A stretch of DNA of 6,459 nt from an uncultured Clostridia bacterium (GCA_947302065.1 CAMYUO010000113.1:1-6459), one strand, 5' to 3'; positions 1 to 5,086 are shown, counted from the stretch's first letter. Numbers and translations: made by a program. The notes: a model not told the origin generated them from the letters alone.

Positions 1-32
1 AATGCGGCGATTTGTTTTTCTTTTATGAAAAC

Positions 33-61
33 ATTATAACACACGTTTGATAAAGTTTCAA
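33..61 (-). promoter_or_regulatory. Sigma-A promoter for a gene beyond the left edge
   Basis: Read on the minus strand, a -35 box TTGAAA (61-56) and a -10 box TATAAT (38-33) are separated by exactly 17 bases, with an extended -10 TG just before the hexamer. Transcription should start near position 26 and run out of the window to the left. No start codon for the driven gene is visible in the remaining bases, so its identity is unknown. Confidence 0.75.
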
Positions 62-122
62 GCGATTAACTAAATCTTGTGAGATATATAAAACAATTTT
101 GTGAATTTTGACGAAAAGCAAA

Positions 123-206
123 TTAGAAGTGAGCAGTTATATGCTGGGTCTGCAAAATTGTGCGGTCGACCTGCTTCTTACCTCTTACATCTTATCTCTT
201 ACCTCT
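123..206. repeat. Imperfect palindromic intergenic element
   Basis: The intergenic stretch left of the GNAT terminator is roughly palindromic. TTAGAAGTGAG (123-133) resembles the reverse complement of the CTTACCTCTTA at 177-187 (8 of 11 positions). AGCAG (132-136) can pair with CTGCT (171-175), GGTC (147-150) with GACC (168-171), and GCA (152-154) with TGC (161-163). No coding potential is evident. It may be a degenerate dispersed palindromic repeat, but nothing in the window shows a second copy. Confidence 0.3.
178..205. repeat. Tandem heptamer array, four copies
   Basis: Four consecutive 7-base units of the form TTAYMTC are seen on the plus strand: TTACCTC (178-184), TTACATC (185-191), TTATCTC (192-198), TTACCTC (199-205). 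On the minus strand they read GAKRTAA. The array lies directly beyond the GNAT gene terminator, at the right edge of an imperfect palindrome. Confidence 0.6.
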
Positions 207-242
207 AAAACGGAAAACCCGCATACTTTCAAAGTATACGGG
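207..242 (-). terminator. Rho-independent terminator of the GNAT gene
   Basis: On the minus strand the arms CCCGUAUACUUU and AAAGUAUGCGGG (242-218) form a long stem with one U-G wobble and a minimal loop. It is followed by UUUUCCGUUUU (217-207). On the plus strand the wobble becomes a C-A mismatch and there is no U tract, so the minus strand is the functional one. It sits 21 bases beyond the GNAT stop codon. Confidence 0.85.
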
Positions 243-263
243 CTTTGTTCGCTGTTTCAGTTG

Positions 264-923
264 TTAGTCACGGTTGATAACAGAATGACTGTGAATGTAG
301 AACTCTTCCTGGCTCGGCTGCCAAGCTTTAACTTTCGGCGGGAACTTGCTGTCATATTCGTCAACCAGCTTCTCGTCCTCGCACGGTGCATCAGCGTCGT
401 TCTGATGATAGAACCACTTTCTGCCGTCAAGTGCGCCCTCTTTCAGCTCCTTGACCAGCAGCGCAGCAGGAAAGACATCTCCCTCAAAGCAAACGTTGTA
501 CTTTCTGCAGCTCTTGTATCCTCTTGCCACATAGTTGTCAGGGTTTCCGAAATTGATTACCACATCGTATCCCATCTCAAGACCCAGCCTGAAAGTGTGC
601 TCAAGCAGCGCCCTGCTGACACCTTTTCGCTGATATTCGGGCAGAACGCATATCGGTCCCATCGTCAGCACCGTCTTTCTTTCGCCCTTTTCATCTTCAA
701 GATAGCTTTCCGAGTACATCACGCTGCCGATTATCCTGCCGTCAATTTCAGCAACATAATCGAGCTGTGGGATAAAGCTCGGGTGCTGGCGCAGAACGTG
801 CATGAACAAATGCTCGCTGCAGCCCGGGAAACTGAGGTTCCAGAATGCCTCTCTCGCTAAGCTTTCAACTTCGTAATAGTCCTTTTCTGTTTCCAAACGT
901 AAAATATAGTCATTGTTTTTCAT
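264..923 (-). CDS. GNAT-family N-acetyltransferase (YhbS/COG3153-like)
   Basis: A 219-residue protein of the GCN5-related N-acetyltransferase fold, predicted soluble, which should transfer an acetyl group from acetyl-CoA to an amine. The acetyl-CoA motif A is visible at about residues 88-112: strand MGPICVLPEYQ, then the pyrophosphate loop Q98-R99-K100-G101-V102-S103 and a following helix. Motif B-like FGNPDNYVARGY (125-136) resembles the G-x-P-x-Y-Y-x-R-x-G-F signature of YhbS-type proteins. An N-terminal strand-helix region (about 7-70) and a C-terminal extension (about 150-219) flank it. The ATG at 923 follows GGAGGA (936-931) at 7 bases. The gene is monocistronic from its own promoter, preceded by an attenuator and followed by a terminator. 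The substrate cannot be read from sequence. The attenuator hints at an inhibitor such as an antibiotic, which is inference only. Confidence 0.9.
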   Translation of the reverse strand: MKNNDYILRLETEKDYYEVESLAREAFWNLSFPGCSEHLFMHVLRQHPSFIPQLDYVAEIDGRIIGSVMYSESYLEDEKGERKTVLTMGPICVLPEYQRKGVSRALLEHTFRLGLEMGYDVVINFGNPDNYVARGYKSCRKYNVCFEGDVFPAALLVKELKEGALDGRKWFYHQNDADAPCEDEKLVDEYDSKFPPKVKAWQPSQEEFYIHSHSVINRD

Positions 924-930
924 TGTTTTT

Positions 931-936
931 TCCTCC
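931..936 (-). promoter_or_regulatory. Strong ribosome binding site of the GNAT gene
   Basis: GGAGGA on the minus strand lies 7 bases before the ATG at 923 and fixes that start. It lies beyond the attenuator hairpin, so translation is possible only when transcription reads through. Confidence 0.85.
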
Positions 937-960
937 GTAAAAATATTCGTGTCTGACTAT

Positions 961-1006
961 AAAAGGCACGGGAGGCTTGTGTGAGATAGTTTCGCAAACC
1001 TCCCGT
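961..1006 (-). terminator. Attenuator terminator hairpin in the GNAT leader
   Basis: On the minus strand ACGGGAGGUUUG (1006-995) pairs with CAAGCCUCCCGU (979-968) as a 12-bp stem with one U-G wobble and a 15-base loop. It is followed by GCCUUUUAU, with the U run at 964-961. The wobble would be a C-A mismatch on the plus strand, so the structure belongs to minus-strand RNA. It stands about 80 bases after the predicted transcription start and 38 bases before the GNAT start codon, the usual place for a conditional terminator. It cannot coexist with the hairpin at 983-1021, which uses the same bases. Confidence 0.75.
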
Positions 1007-1021
1007 TTACGCTGCTATCTC
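983..1021 (-). promoter_or_regulatory. Antiterminator hairpin competing with the GNAT attenuator
   Basis: On the minus strand GAGAUAG (1021-1015) pairs perfectly with CUAUCUC (989-983). Inside it CGUAAAC (1011-1005) pairs with GUUUGCG (999-993) with one U-G wobble. The two helices are separated by a 3x3 internal loop and closed by a GGGAG loop (1004-1000). The 3' arm takes the GUUUG that the terminator stem needs and leaves the rest of that arm in the loop, so the two folds are mutually exclusive. The leader ORF stop codon (1009-1007) lies inside the 5' arm, so a ribosome reaching it would block this fold. Pairings are seen directly; function is inferred. Confidence 0.65.
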
Positions 1022-1039
1022 CATTTTCTTATTTGTCAA
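1007..1039 (-). CDS. Candidate regulatory leader peptide, 10 codons
   Basis: A ten-codon frame with a TTG start (1039-1037) encodes MTNKKMEIAA and ends with TAA (1009-1007). An AAGGAG Shine-Dalgarno sequence (1053-1048) stands 8 bases before the start. The frame lies between a strong promoter and two alternative hairpins and stops within the antiterminator arm, the arrangement of ribosome-sensed attenuators. No single amino acid is enriched, so sensing of a translation inhibitor seems more likely than sensing of one aminoacyl-tRNA. Caution: the start codon sits in a small TTGTC/GACAA hairpin (1047-1033), and an in-frame ATG at 1024 lacks a close ribosome binding site. Confidence 0.5.
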   Translation of the reverse strand: MTNKKMEIAA

Positions 1040-1068
1040 AAAGACAACTCCTTAAAAATAATTTGCAA
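1036..1068 (-). other. Possible second short leader ORF overlapping the first
   Basis: A second ten-codon frame begins with TTG at 1068-1066, six bases after AGAGGA (1080-1075), encodes MQIIFKELSF, and ends with TGA (1038-1036). That stop overlaps the TTG start of the downstream leader ORF in the four bases TTGA, a layout typical of translational coupling. The start codon is weak and the frame is short, so it may be chance. Confidence 0.25.
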
Positions 1069-1090
1069 AGATTTTCCTCTGCTTGCCTGC

Positions 1091-1119
1091 ATTATAACAT
1101 ACCTGAAAAGCTTTGTCAA
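1091..1119 (-). promoter_or_regulatory. Perfect consensus sigma-A promoter of the GNAT leader
   Basis: On the minus strand TTGACA (1119-1114) and TATAAT (1096-1091) are separated by exactly 17 bases, matching consensus at all 12 positions. Transcription should start near 1084, giving a leader of about 160 bases before the GNAT start codon. A constitutively strong promoter ahead of a conditional terminator suits control by attenuation rather than initiation. Confidence 0.9.
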
Positions 1120-1133
1120 GCACAAAACGAACG

Positions 1134-1355
1134 TTACATCTCCGCCAGATCACCGCCGAACAAAAGAAGGATCAAGCCCATCGCCGCTATCAGTATCAAA
1201 AGCCCGATCAGTGCAGTCTTCATATCTTTCCGTCTTTCCAAGAACTCCTGTACATCAGCAGGATCGCATATTTTGTATCTTATCAGCGTGAACAGGACAT
1301 ATAATGACCAACCTGGCAGAATGATCAGTAATAATAGAAACAGTATTACACCCAT
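1134..1355 (-). CDS. Small two-helix membrane protein, function unknown
   Basis: A 73-residue hydrophobic protein with two predicted membrane helices at about residues 2-26 and 47-66. They are joined by a charged segment (about 27-46) containing RYK, DPAD and FLERRKD, and the protein ends in a short acidic tail (GGDLAEM). No known family was recognised. The frame is open upstream to a TTG at 1415, but that TTG is the first base of the -35 box, so it cannot be the start. The ATG at 1355 was chosen because AAAGGA (1370-1365) precedes it by 9 bases and it lies about 25 bases after the predicted transcription start. No terminator is visible between its stop and the GNAT promoter, so its transcript may run into the GNAT leader and meet the attenuator hairpin. 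Confidence 0.65.
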   Translation of the reverse strand: MGVILFLLLLIILPGWSLYVLFTLIRYKICDPADVQEFLERRKDMKTALIGLLILIAAMGLILLLFGGDLAEM

Positions 1356-1364
1356 ATCTAAGTA

Positions 1365-1370
1365 TCCTTT
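1365..1370 (-). promoter_or_regulatory. Ribosome binding site deciding the start at 1355
   Basis: AAAGGA on the minus strand is 9 bases before the ATG at 1355. The other in-frame ATGs upstream (1391 and 1373) have no such site and lie in or beside the -10 box. Confidence 0.6.
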
Positions 1371-1386
1371 CATCAGCTTTGTGTAA

Positions 1387-1415
1387 ATCATAGCACTTCG
1401 CCTGTTTTCTGTCAA
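1387..1415 (-). promoter_or_regulatory. Sigma-A promoter of the 73-residue membrane protein
   Basis: On the minus strand TTGACA (1415-1410) is followed after 17 bases by TATGAT (1392-1387), with transcription expected to start near 1380. It faces away from the phosphatase promoter at 1560-1588. About 140 bases between the two show no further gene. Confidence 0.8.
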
Positions 1416-1559
1416 TACAGTCTATACATTAAATAACAATCAAACAAGCTGAAATTGTGCACGCTTAACCAAGCTTTGTAAATCTGCATAAACCTATTAC
1501 ACTCGTTTTGGACAATTCTCACAACACGTTTCCGCCCTTATCAAAATCTTCGCAACTTG

Positions 1560-1588
1560 TTGAAATCTCACGGCTTTTGTGTTATACT
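1560..1588 (+). promoter_or_regulatory. Sigma-A promoter of the sensor phosphatase gene
   Basis: TTGAAA (1560-1565) and TATACT (1583-1588) are separated by 17 bases, with an extended -10 TG at 1580-1581. Transcription should begin near 1595. The open frame running upstream of 1649 therefore crosses the promoter and is not translated. Confidence 0.75.
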
Positions 1589-1604
1589 CTTATCAACGAT
1601 CAGA

Positions 1605-1620
1605 CCGCAGACTATTGCGG
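1605..1620 (+). other. Short hairpin in the phosphatase 5' leader
   Basis: CCGCA (1605-1609) pairs with TGCGG (1616-1620) around a six-base loop, near the middle of the roughly 54-base leader. It is small, has no adjacent U tract, and may have no role. Confidence 0.25.
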
Positions 1621-1635
1621 CAAAAATTTTCACAC

Positions 1636-1640
1636 GAGGT
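1636..1640 (+). promoter_or_regulatory. Ribosome binding site deciding the phosphatase start
   Basis: GAGGT lies 8 bases before the ATG at 1649. An intervening ATG at 1641 is followed directly by TGA and cannot be used. Confidence 0.6.
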
Positions 1641-1648
1641 ATGTGACT

Positions 1649-3523
1649 ATGAAAAAACGCAGCAGTAAAAGGATCGCCGTCATCATGACGGTCTGGCTAA
1701 GTATAATATTGGTGGCAGCCTACGCAGTTTCTGCCGTGCTGACCTATTTCTCGCTCGTCAAGCGCTCCGAGGATCAGACGAATACGCTTGTTTATCAGAA
1801 CGTCGAGGACGTCACAAACGATATCGTTCAGGTCTCCGATGTCGCCGTCACCGTCATCGTCGAGGAATGGTGCAAAAGCACTATCACCACAGCCGATATT
1901 CCTTATGAGAGCATAAATGTCGATGTCCTTACCGAGTATTGCAAGGAAAAGGACATGGAGGTCAATATCGTCAAAAAGGACGGCACCATTCTCTGCTCGT
2001 CTGATTCCGAACAGACAGGCAAAAACATCAGCGAGATTGAAAAGTTTGCCGAATTCAGCGTCCTGCTCGACGGCAAAGAGGATCAGCATACCAAGTCCCT
2101 CGAGTCTTCGGGCGACGACGACAAAACTATGATGATCTATGGCGCCAAAAACTTTGAAGACGGCAGCGGTTTTCTTATGATGGGCTTGTCTCAGAAAGTC
2201 TACTATAACAACCTCTCCATGCAGGCAGAGTATTCCTGCACCAACCGCCGCATCGGCGAAAAGGGCTACCTGCTCGTTTGCAACAACAAGCTCGAGGTCA
2301 TCAACAGCTACCATAAAGAGTACGACGGCAAAAAGCTCTCCGATCTGGGCATAGACATCGACACGAACGGAGATAATTCCTATGTTCAGAAAAAGCTCGA
2401 TGTCGACGGCACATCATCATATGTGACCATAAACGGAATCAAGGGCAACATCTATGTCATCGGCGTTTTCCCTGTCAGCGAGGCTGTCGCAAGCACCAAA
2501 ACTATGATGCTCGCATCTATCCTCGTTGAGCTTGCTATCTTTGCGGTATTGTTCGTTACACTGTTTATCCTCATCAGAAAGCTCATCGTCAGAAATCTTG
2601 TCAAGGTCAACGATTCGCTCGCCTCTATCACAGGCGGCAATCTCAGCGAAAAGATAGAAGTCCGTGATACCTACGAGTTCAACCAGCTCTCCGACGACAT
2701 CAACGCCACCGTCGATAAGCTCAAGGACTATATCGCCGATGCCGAGGCTCGCATAGATGCCGACCTCGCCGTTGCTAAGGCGATACAAAGCTCGGCTCTG
2801 CCGACCATCTTCCCGCCGTTCCCCGAGTATAAACAGTTCGAGCTGTTTGCCTCCATGACACCTGCCAAGCAGGTCGGCGGCGACTTCTACGATTTCTATA
2901 TGCTCGGCGGAGATACCCTCGGTTTCCTCATCGCCGACGTTTCCGGCAAGAGTATCCCCGGCGCAATGTTTATGATGACCGCCAAGACCGTCATCAAGAG
3001 CCTCGCCGAAAGCGGACTTTCACCTGCCGAGGTGTTCAATGCCGCCAATAAAAAACTCTGTGAGGGCAACGATGCGCAGATGTTCGTCACCGCATGGATG
3101 GGTTACCTTGAGCTTGATACGGGTATCGTCCATATTGCCAACGCAGGTCATAATCCGCCTATGCTCATTCGTGACGGCAAGGCTGAAAAGGTCTCTGTCC
3201 GCCCGAATTTCGTCCTCGCAGGCATGACCAGAACGGTCTATAAAGAGCACACCATTCAGATGCACAAGGGCGATATACTCTATCTGTATACCGACGGCGT
3301 CACCGAGGCAATGGATAATGACTATCTGCTCTACGGCGAGCAAAGGCTCGAACAGCTGCTGTCGTTCGGTGAGAGCTATCCCGAACCGACAGGCGAAAAC
3401 GGCATCACCGAGGCTATCTGCAAAGTTGTCGCAAAGGACATCGCCGATTTCACAAACGGCGCAGAGCAGTCCGACGACATCACAATGGTCTGCATCAGCT
3501 ACCTCGGCAATGAAAATGACTGA
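1649..3523 (+). CDS. Membrane sensor PP2C/SpoIIE-type serine phosphatase (RsbU-like)
   Basis: A 624-residue protein. A basic N-terminus and membrane helix (about 9-35) lead to an extracytoplasmic sensor region (about 36-285). Two repeated strand segments there, near 102-125 and 206-235 (GYLLVCNN), look like a double Cache ligand-binding domain. A second helix (about 286-310) is followed by a HAMP linker (about 311-364), a signalling helix (366-385) and a C-terminal PP2C/SpoIIE phosphatase domain. Metal-binding motifs are intact: GGDFYD (D412), IADVSGK (D430), NAGHNPP (498-504), YTDGVTEA (D549) and SDDITM (D609, D610). Proteins of this build usually dephosphorylate a SpoIIAA/RsbV-type anti-sigma antagonist in response to an outside signal. 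No such partner, kinase or sigma factor is in the window, so target and ligand are unknown. The gene appears monocistronic, with its own promoter and a terminator 15 bases after the stop. Confidence 0.9.
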   Translation: MKKRSSKRIAVIMTVWLSIILVAAYAVSAVLTYFSLVKRSEDQTNTLVYQNVEDVTNDIVQVSDVAVTVIVEEWCKSTITTADIPYESINVDVLTEYCKEKDMEVNIVKKDGTILCSSDSEQTGKNISEIEKFAEFSVLLDGKEDQHTKSLESSGDDDKTMMIYGAKNFEDGSGFLMMGLSQKVYYNNLSMQAEYSCTNRRIGEKGYLLVCNNKLEVINSYHKEYDGKKLSDLGIDIDTNGDNSYVQKKLDVDGTSSYVTINGIKGNIYVIGVFPVSEAVASTKTMMLASILVELAIFAVLFVTLFILIRKLIVRNLVKVNDSLASITGGNLSEKIEVRDTYEFNQLSDDINATVDKLKDYIADAEARIDADLAVAKAIQSSALPTIFPPFPEYKQFELFASMTPAKQVGGDFYDFYMLGGDTLGFLIADVSGKSIPGAMFMMTAKTVIKSLAESGLSPAEVFNAANKKLCEGNDAQMFVTAWMGYLELDTGIVHIANAGHNPPMLIRDGKAEKVSVRPNFVLAGMTRTVYKEHTIQMHKGDILYLYTDGVTEAMDNDYLLYGEQRLEQLLSFGESYPEPTGENGITEAICKVVAKDIADFTNGAEQSDDITMVCISYLGNEND

Positions 3524-3537
3524 CCTATACAAACACC

Positions 3538-3569
3538 AAGGACCCCGGATGATCCCGAGGTCCTTTTTT
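3538..3569 (+). terminator. Rho-independent terminator of the phosphatase gene
   Basis: AAGGACC (3538-3544) pairs with GGTCCTT (3559-3565), then after one C-A mismatch CGG (3546-3548) pairs with CCG (3555-3557). The U run covers 3564-3569. On the minus strand the mismatch becomes a U-G wobble and the stem is perfect, but only GGUGUUUG follows. It may serve the convergent small gene at 3584 weakly as well. Confidence 0.85.
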
Positions 3570-3583
3570 GTCATGTCAAAATC

Positions 3584-3796
3584 TTATTGCACCACAGTTT
3601 TTCTGTAACGGCGTCTTTTGCGCAGATGCAGGAAATATCCTATCACTGCCGCACCTGCAGCATCTGCTATCAGCATCTTTGCCTCAAATACCGATGCAAA
3701 TGACCTTGTGCTCACCGCTGCGTGTATCAGCTGTAAAGTTATGCACACCGCCATGAACCATATCACGAACTTTATGAATCTGTATGTCCTTATCAT
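3584..3796 (-). CDS. Small two-helix basic membrane protein, function unknown
   Basis: A 70-residue protein with predicted membrane helices at about residues 6-27 and 39-57 and a strongly basic C-terminal tail (RKRRRYRK, 59-66). Positive charge at both ends (MIRTYRFIK and the tail) predicts a hairpin with both termini in the cytoplasm. No family was recognised. The frame is open to an ATG at 3844, but that codon lies inside the promoter spacer. The start at 3796 is supported by GGAGGT (3809-3804), 7 bases upstream. The gene has its own promoter and converges on the phosphatase gene, sharing the hairpin at 3538-3565 as its only visible terminator candidate. It is unrelated in sequence to the 73-residue membrane protein at 1134, despite a similar two-helix plan. 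Confidence 0.65.
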   Translation of the reverse strand: MIRTYRFIKFVIWFMAVCITLQLIHAAVSTRSFASVFEAKMLIADAAGAAVIGYFLHLRKRRRYRKTVVQ

Positions 3797-3803
3797 TTCT
3801 GTT

Positions 3804-3809
3804 ACCTCC
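3804..3809 (-). promoter_or_regulatory. Ribosome binding site deciding the start at 3796
   Basis: GGAGGT on the minus strand, 7 bases before the ATG at 3796, is near-perfect and rules out the upstream ATG at 3844. Confidence 0.75.
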
Positions 3810-3832
3810 GTTTTGTTTTGTTCTATGTCTAT

Positions 3833-3860
3833 ATGATACCACATCTGCGCAGCATTTCAA
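3833..3860 (-). promoter_or_regulatory. Sigma-A promoter of the 70-residue membrane protein
   Basis: On the minus strand TTGAAA (3860-3855) and TATCAT (3838-3833) are 16 bases apart, with an extended -10 TG before the hexamer. Transcription should start near 3826, about 30 bases ahead of the start codon. Confidence 0.6.
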
Positions 3861-3913
3861 TAGTCAATCTTCACCCGCATCGTCGCATAAACTACACTTT
3901 TGCCGCCGTGTGT

Positions 3914-3940
3914 AAAAAAGCACGGGTATTTCTCCCGTGC
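3914..3940 (-). terminator. Rho-independent terminator of the radical SAM gene
   Basis: On the minus strand GCACGGG (3940-3934) pairs perfectly with CCCGTGC (3926-3920) around a seven-base loop, followed directly by six U residues (3919-3914). It begins 8 bases after the radical SAM stop codon. Confidence 0.9.
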
Positions 3941-3948
3941 CGTAAAAA

Positions 3949-5043
3949 CTATTTTCCTGCGAGCAGCTTTTCGACCTGCTCTCTTTTTTCATAAAGCACA
4001 CAGCCGCCCTCGTGGTCGTCTGCCAAAAGTCCGCCGTCTTGCAGAGCCATAAACAGCGATGAGCGCAGTGCTTCTCTCAGCGAGGTGTCCTTGACGTTTA
4101 TGTCCGAGTATGGCGAAAACGGACACGGCTCAGCACCGCCGTGCGAGTTGATGTGGAAAAATCCTCTGCCTGCCGCCACACAGCCGCCCGAGCTTTTCTC
4201 ATCGCCGGGGAACGATACATATACCATCTCCGAGCCGTTCTGCCTCAGCCTCAGAAGCTCGCCCTGCAAAAACTCACGCTCTGCGTCAGTCGGCGCAAGC
4301 TCTTTGCTGTCGCTCGTCACAGGAACGTATTCGACAAATATCACAGCCTTGCAGCCACGCTTCGCAAGTCCGCCGAGGAACTCGTCCGAAACGACCTCAC
4401 GGTAGTTTTTTGTCGTCACAGTCACCGATGCCCCGAAAATAAGCCCACGCTTTTTCATCTCGTCCATGTTTGCGATGAGCTTGTCGTATATGCCTTCACC
4501 ACGGCGTTTGTCTGTTGTATCTTTTCCGCCCTCTATGCTCATTATCGGGATAAGATTGCGGCATCTGTCAAGCAGCTTGAAATATTCATCGTCTATGTAA
4601 GTGCCGTTTGTGAAAACAGGGAACAGTATGTTTGCCTTTCTGCCTGCCGCTTTGATAACACCTCTGCGCAGCATCGGTTCGCCGCCTGCAAGCAGGATAA
4701 AGCTGATGCCCAGCTCGTCAGCCTCGTCAAATATCTTTGCCCATTGTTCGTCTGTCAGCTGGCAGACGGGCGCACTGTCCACCGTCGCATTGCTGCATCT
4801 CGAATAGCAGCCTGCGCAGTGCAGATTGCACTTGCTCGTTATGCTTGCGATGAGAAAAGCAGGAATGTGCTCGCCCTTGTCCGCAAACGCCCTGCGCCGC
4901 TTTGATGCGCTCTTGCTCGCCAGTGCGAACTTCGCCATGAAAGCCGCTTCCCTCGGGTTTCTGAACGTCGCCCTGACTGCATCCGCAACGATGTTCTCCA
5001 CGCCCTTTGTCATGTATGCCTGAATGTCAAATCCTTTGTCCAT
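3949..5043 (-). CDS. Radical SAM protein with short SPASM-like C-terminus
   Basis: A 364-residue iron-sulfur enzyme. The 4Fe-4S binding motif CNLHCAGC gives C72, C76 and C79 in the C-x3-C-x2-C spacing, with the S-adenosylmethionine-binding LAGGEP at 118-123 and later TIM-barrel strands (FPVFTNGTY near 141, ASVTVTT near 205). Near the C-terminus C288 and C307 fit C-x13-G-x4-C, the first half of a SPASM domain. The further CxxC cluster is missing and only C348 remains, so any auxiliary cluster would be the reduced, Twitch-like kind. An extra C83 sits just after the main motif. The start at 5043 is set by AAGGAG (5054-5049), 5 bases upstream, and the promoter leaves no room for the longer frame. 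No precursor peptide, transporter or partner enzyme is adjacent, so the substrate is unknown. Peptide or cofactor modification is the family's usual role. Confidence 0.85.
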   Translation of the reverse strand: MDKGFDIQAYMTKGVENIVADAVRATFRNPREAAFMAKFALASKSASKRRRAFADKGEHIPAFLIASITSKCNLHCAGCYSRCSNATVDSAPVCQLTDEQWAKIFDEADELGISFILLAGGEPMLRRGVIKAAGRKANILFPVFTNGTYIDDEYFKLLDRCRNLIPIMSIEGGKDTTDKRRGEGIYDKLIANMDEMKKRGLIFGASVTVTTKNYREVVSDEFLGGLAKRGCKAVIFVEYVPVTSDSKELAPTDAEREFLQGELLRLRQNGSEMVYVSFPGDEKSSGGCVAAGRGFFHINSHGGAEPCPFSPYSDINVKDTSLREALRSSLFMALQDGGLLADDHEGGCVLYEKREQVEKLLAGK

Positions 5044-5048
5044 ATCTG

Positions 5049-5054
5049 CTCCTT
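5049..5054 (-). promoter_or_regulatory. Ribosome binding site deciding the radical SAM start
   Basis: AAGGAG on the minus strand is 5 bases before the ATG at 5043. The alternative upstream start near 5133 would lie ahead of the promoter. Confidence 0.75.
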
Positions 5055-5076
5055 GTCTGTCTTTTTGTTGTCTGTC
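5053..5076. repeat. Nonamer direct repeat in the radical SAM leader
   Basis: TTGTCTGTC occurs at 5053-5061 and again at 5068-5076, 15 bases apart. On the transcribed strand this is GACAGACAA twice, the second copy running into the ribosome binding site. It may be chance in a purine-rich leader. Confidence 0.4.
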
Positions 5077-5086
5077 CTGTGTTTTG

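Noticed and set aside
108..860. Long plus-strand open frame (250 codons) across the GNAT gene
   Set aside because: It is antisense to a GNAT gene with clear motifs, promoter, ribosome binding site and terminator. It has no family resemblance and runs through the palindromic intergenic sequence.
969..1005. Treating the 969-1005 hairpin as a plain terminator of the 73-residue membrane protein gene
   Set aside because: It lies about 130 bases beyond that stop, downstream of a separate perfect promoter and a leader ORF, and has a precisely competing fold. Attenuation explains it better, although it may also end that transcript.
1508..1648. Upstream in-frame extension of the phosphatase
   Set aside because: The promoter (1560-1588) lies within it, and a good ribosome binding site and a basic, membrane-helix N-terminus begin at 1649.
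1697..2314. Minus-strand open frame (205 codons) inside the phosphatase gene
   Set aside because: Lies entirely within the sensor region of a well-supported plus-strand gene, with no ribosome binding site or recognisable domain.
3797..3844. Upstream in-frame ATG for the 70-residue membrane protein
   Set aside because: The ATG at 3844 falls within the promoter spacer, while GGAGGT directs the start at 3796.
4141..4905. Long plus-strand open frame (254 codons) inside the radical SAM gene
   Set aside because: Antisense to the radical SAM coding region; its cysteine- and arginine-rich, low-logic sequence is a shadow of the real codons, and it lacks a promoter or ribosome binding site.
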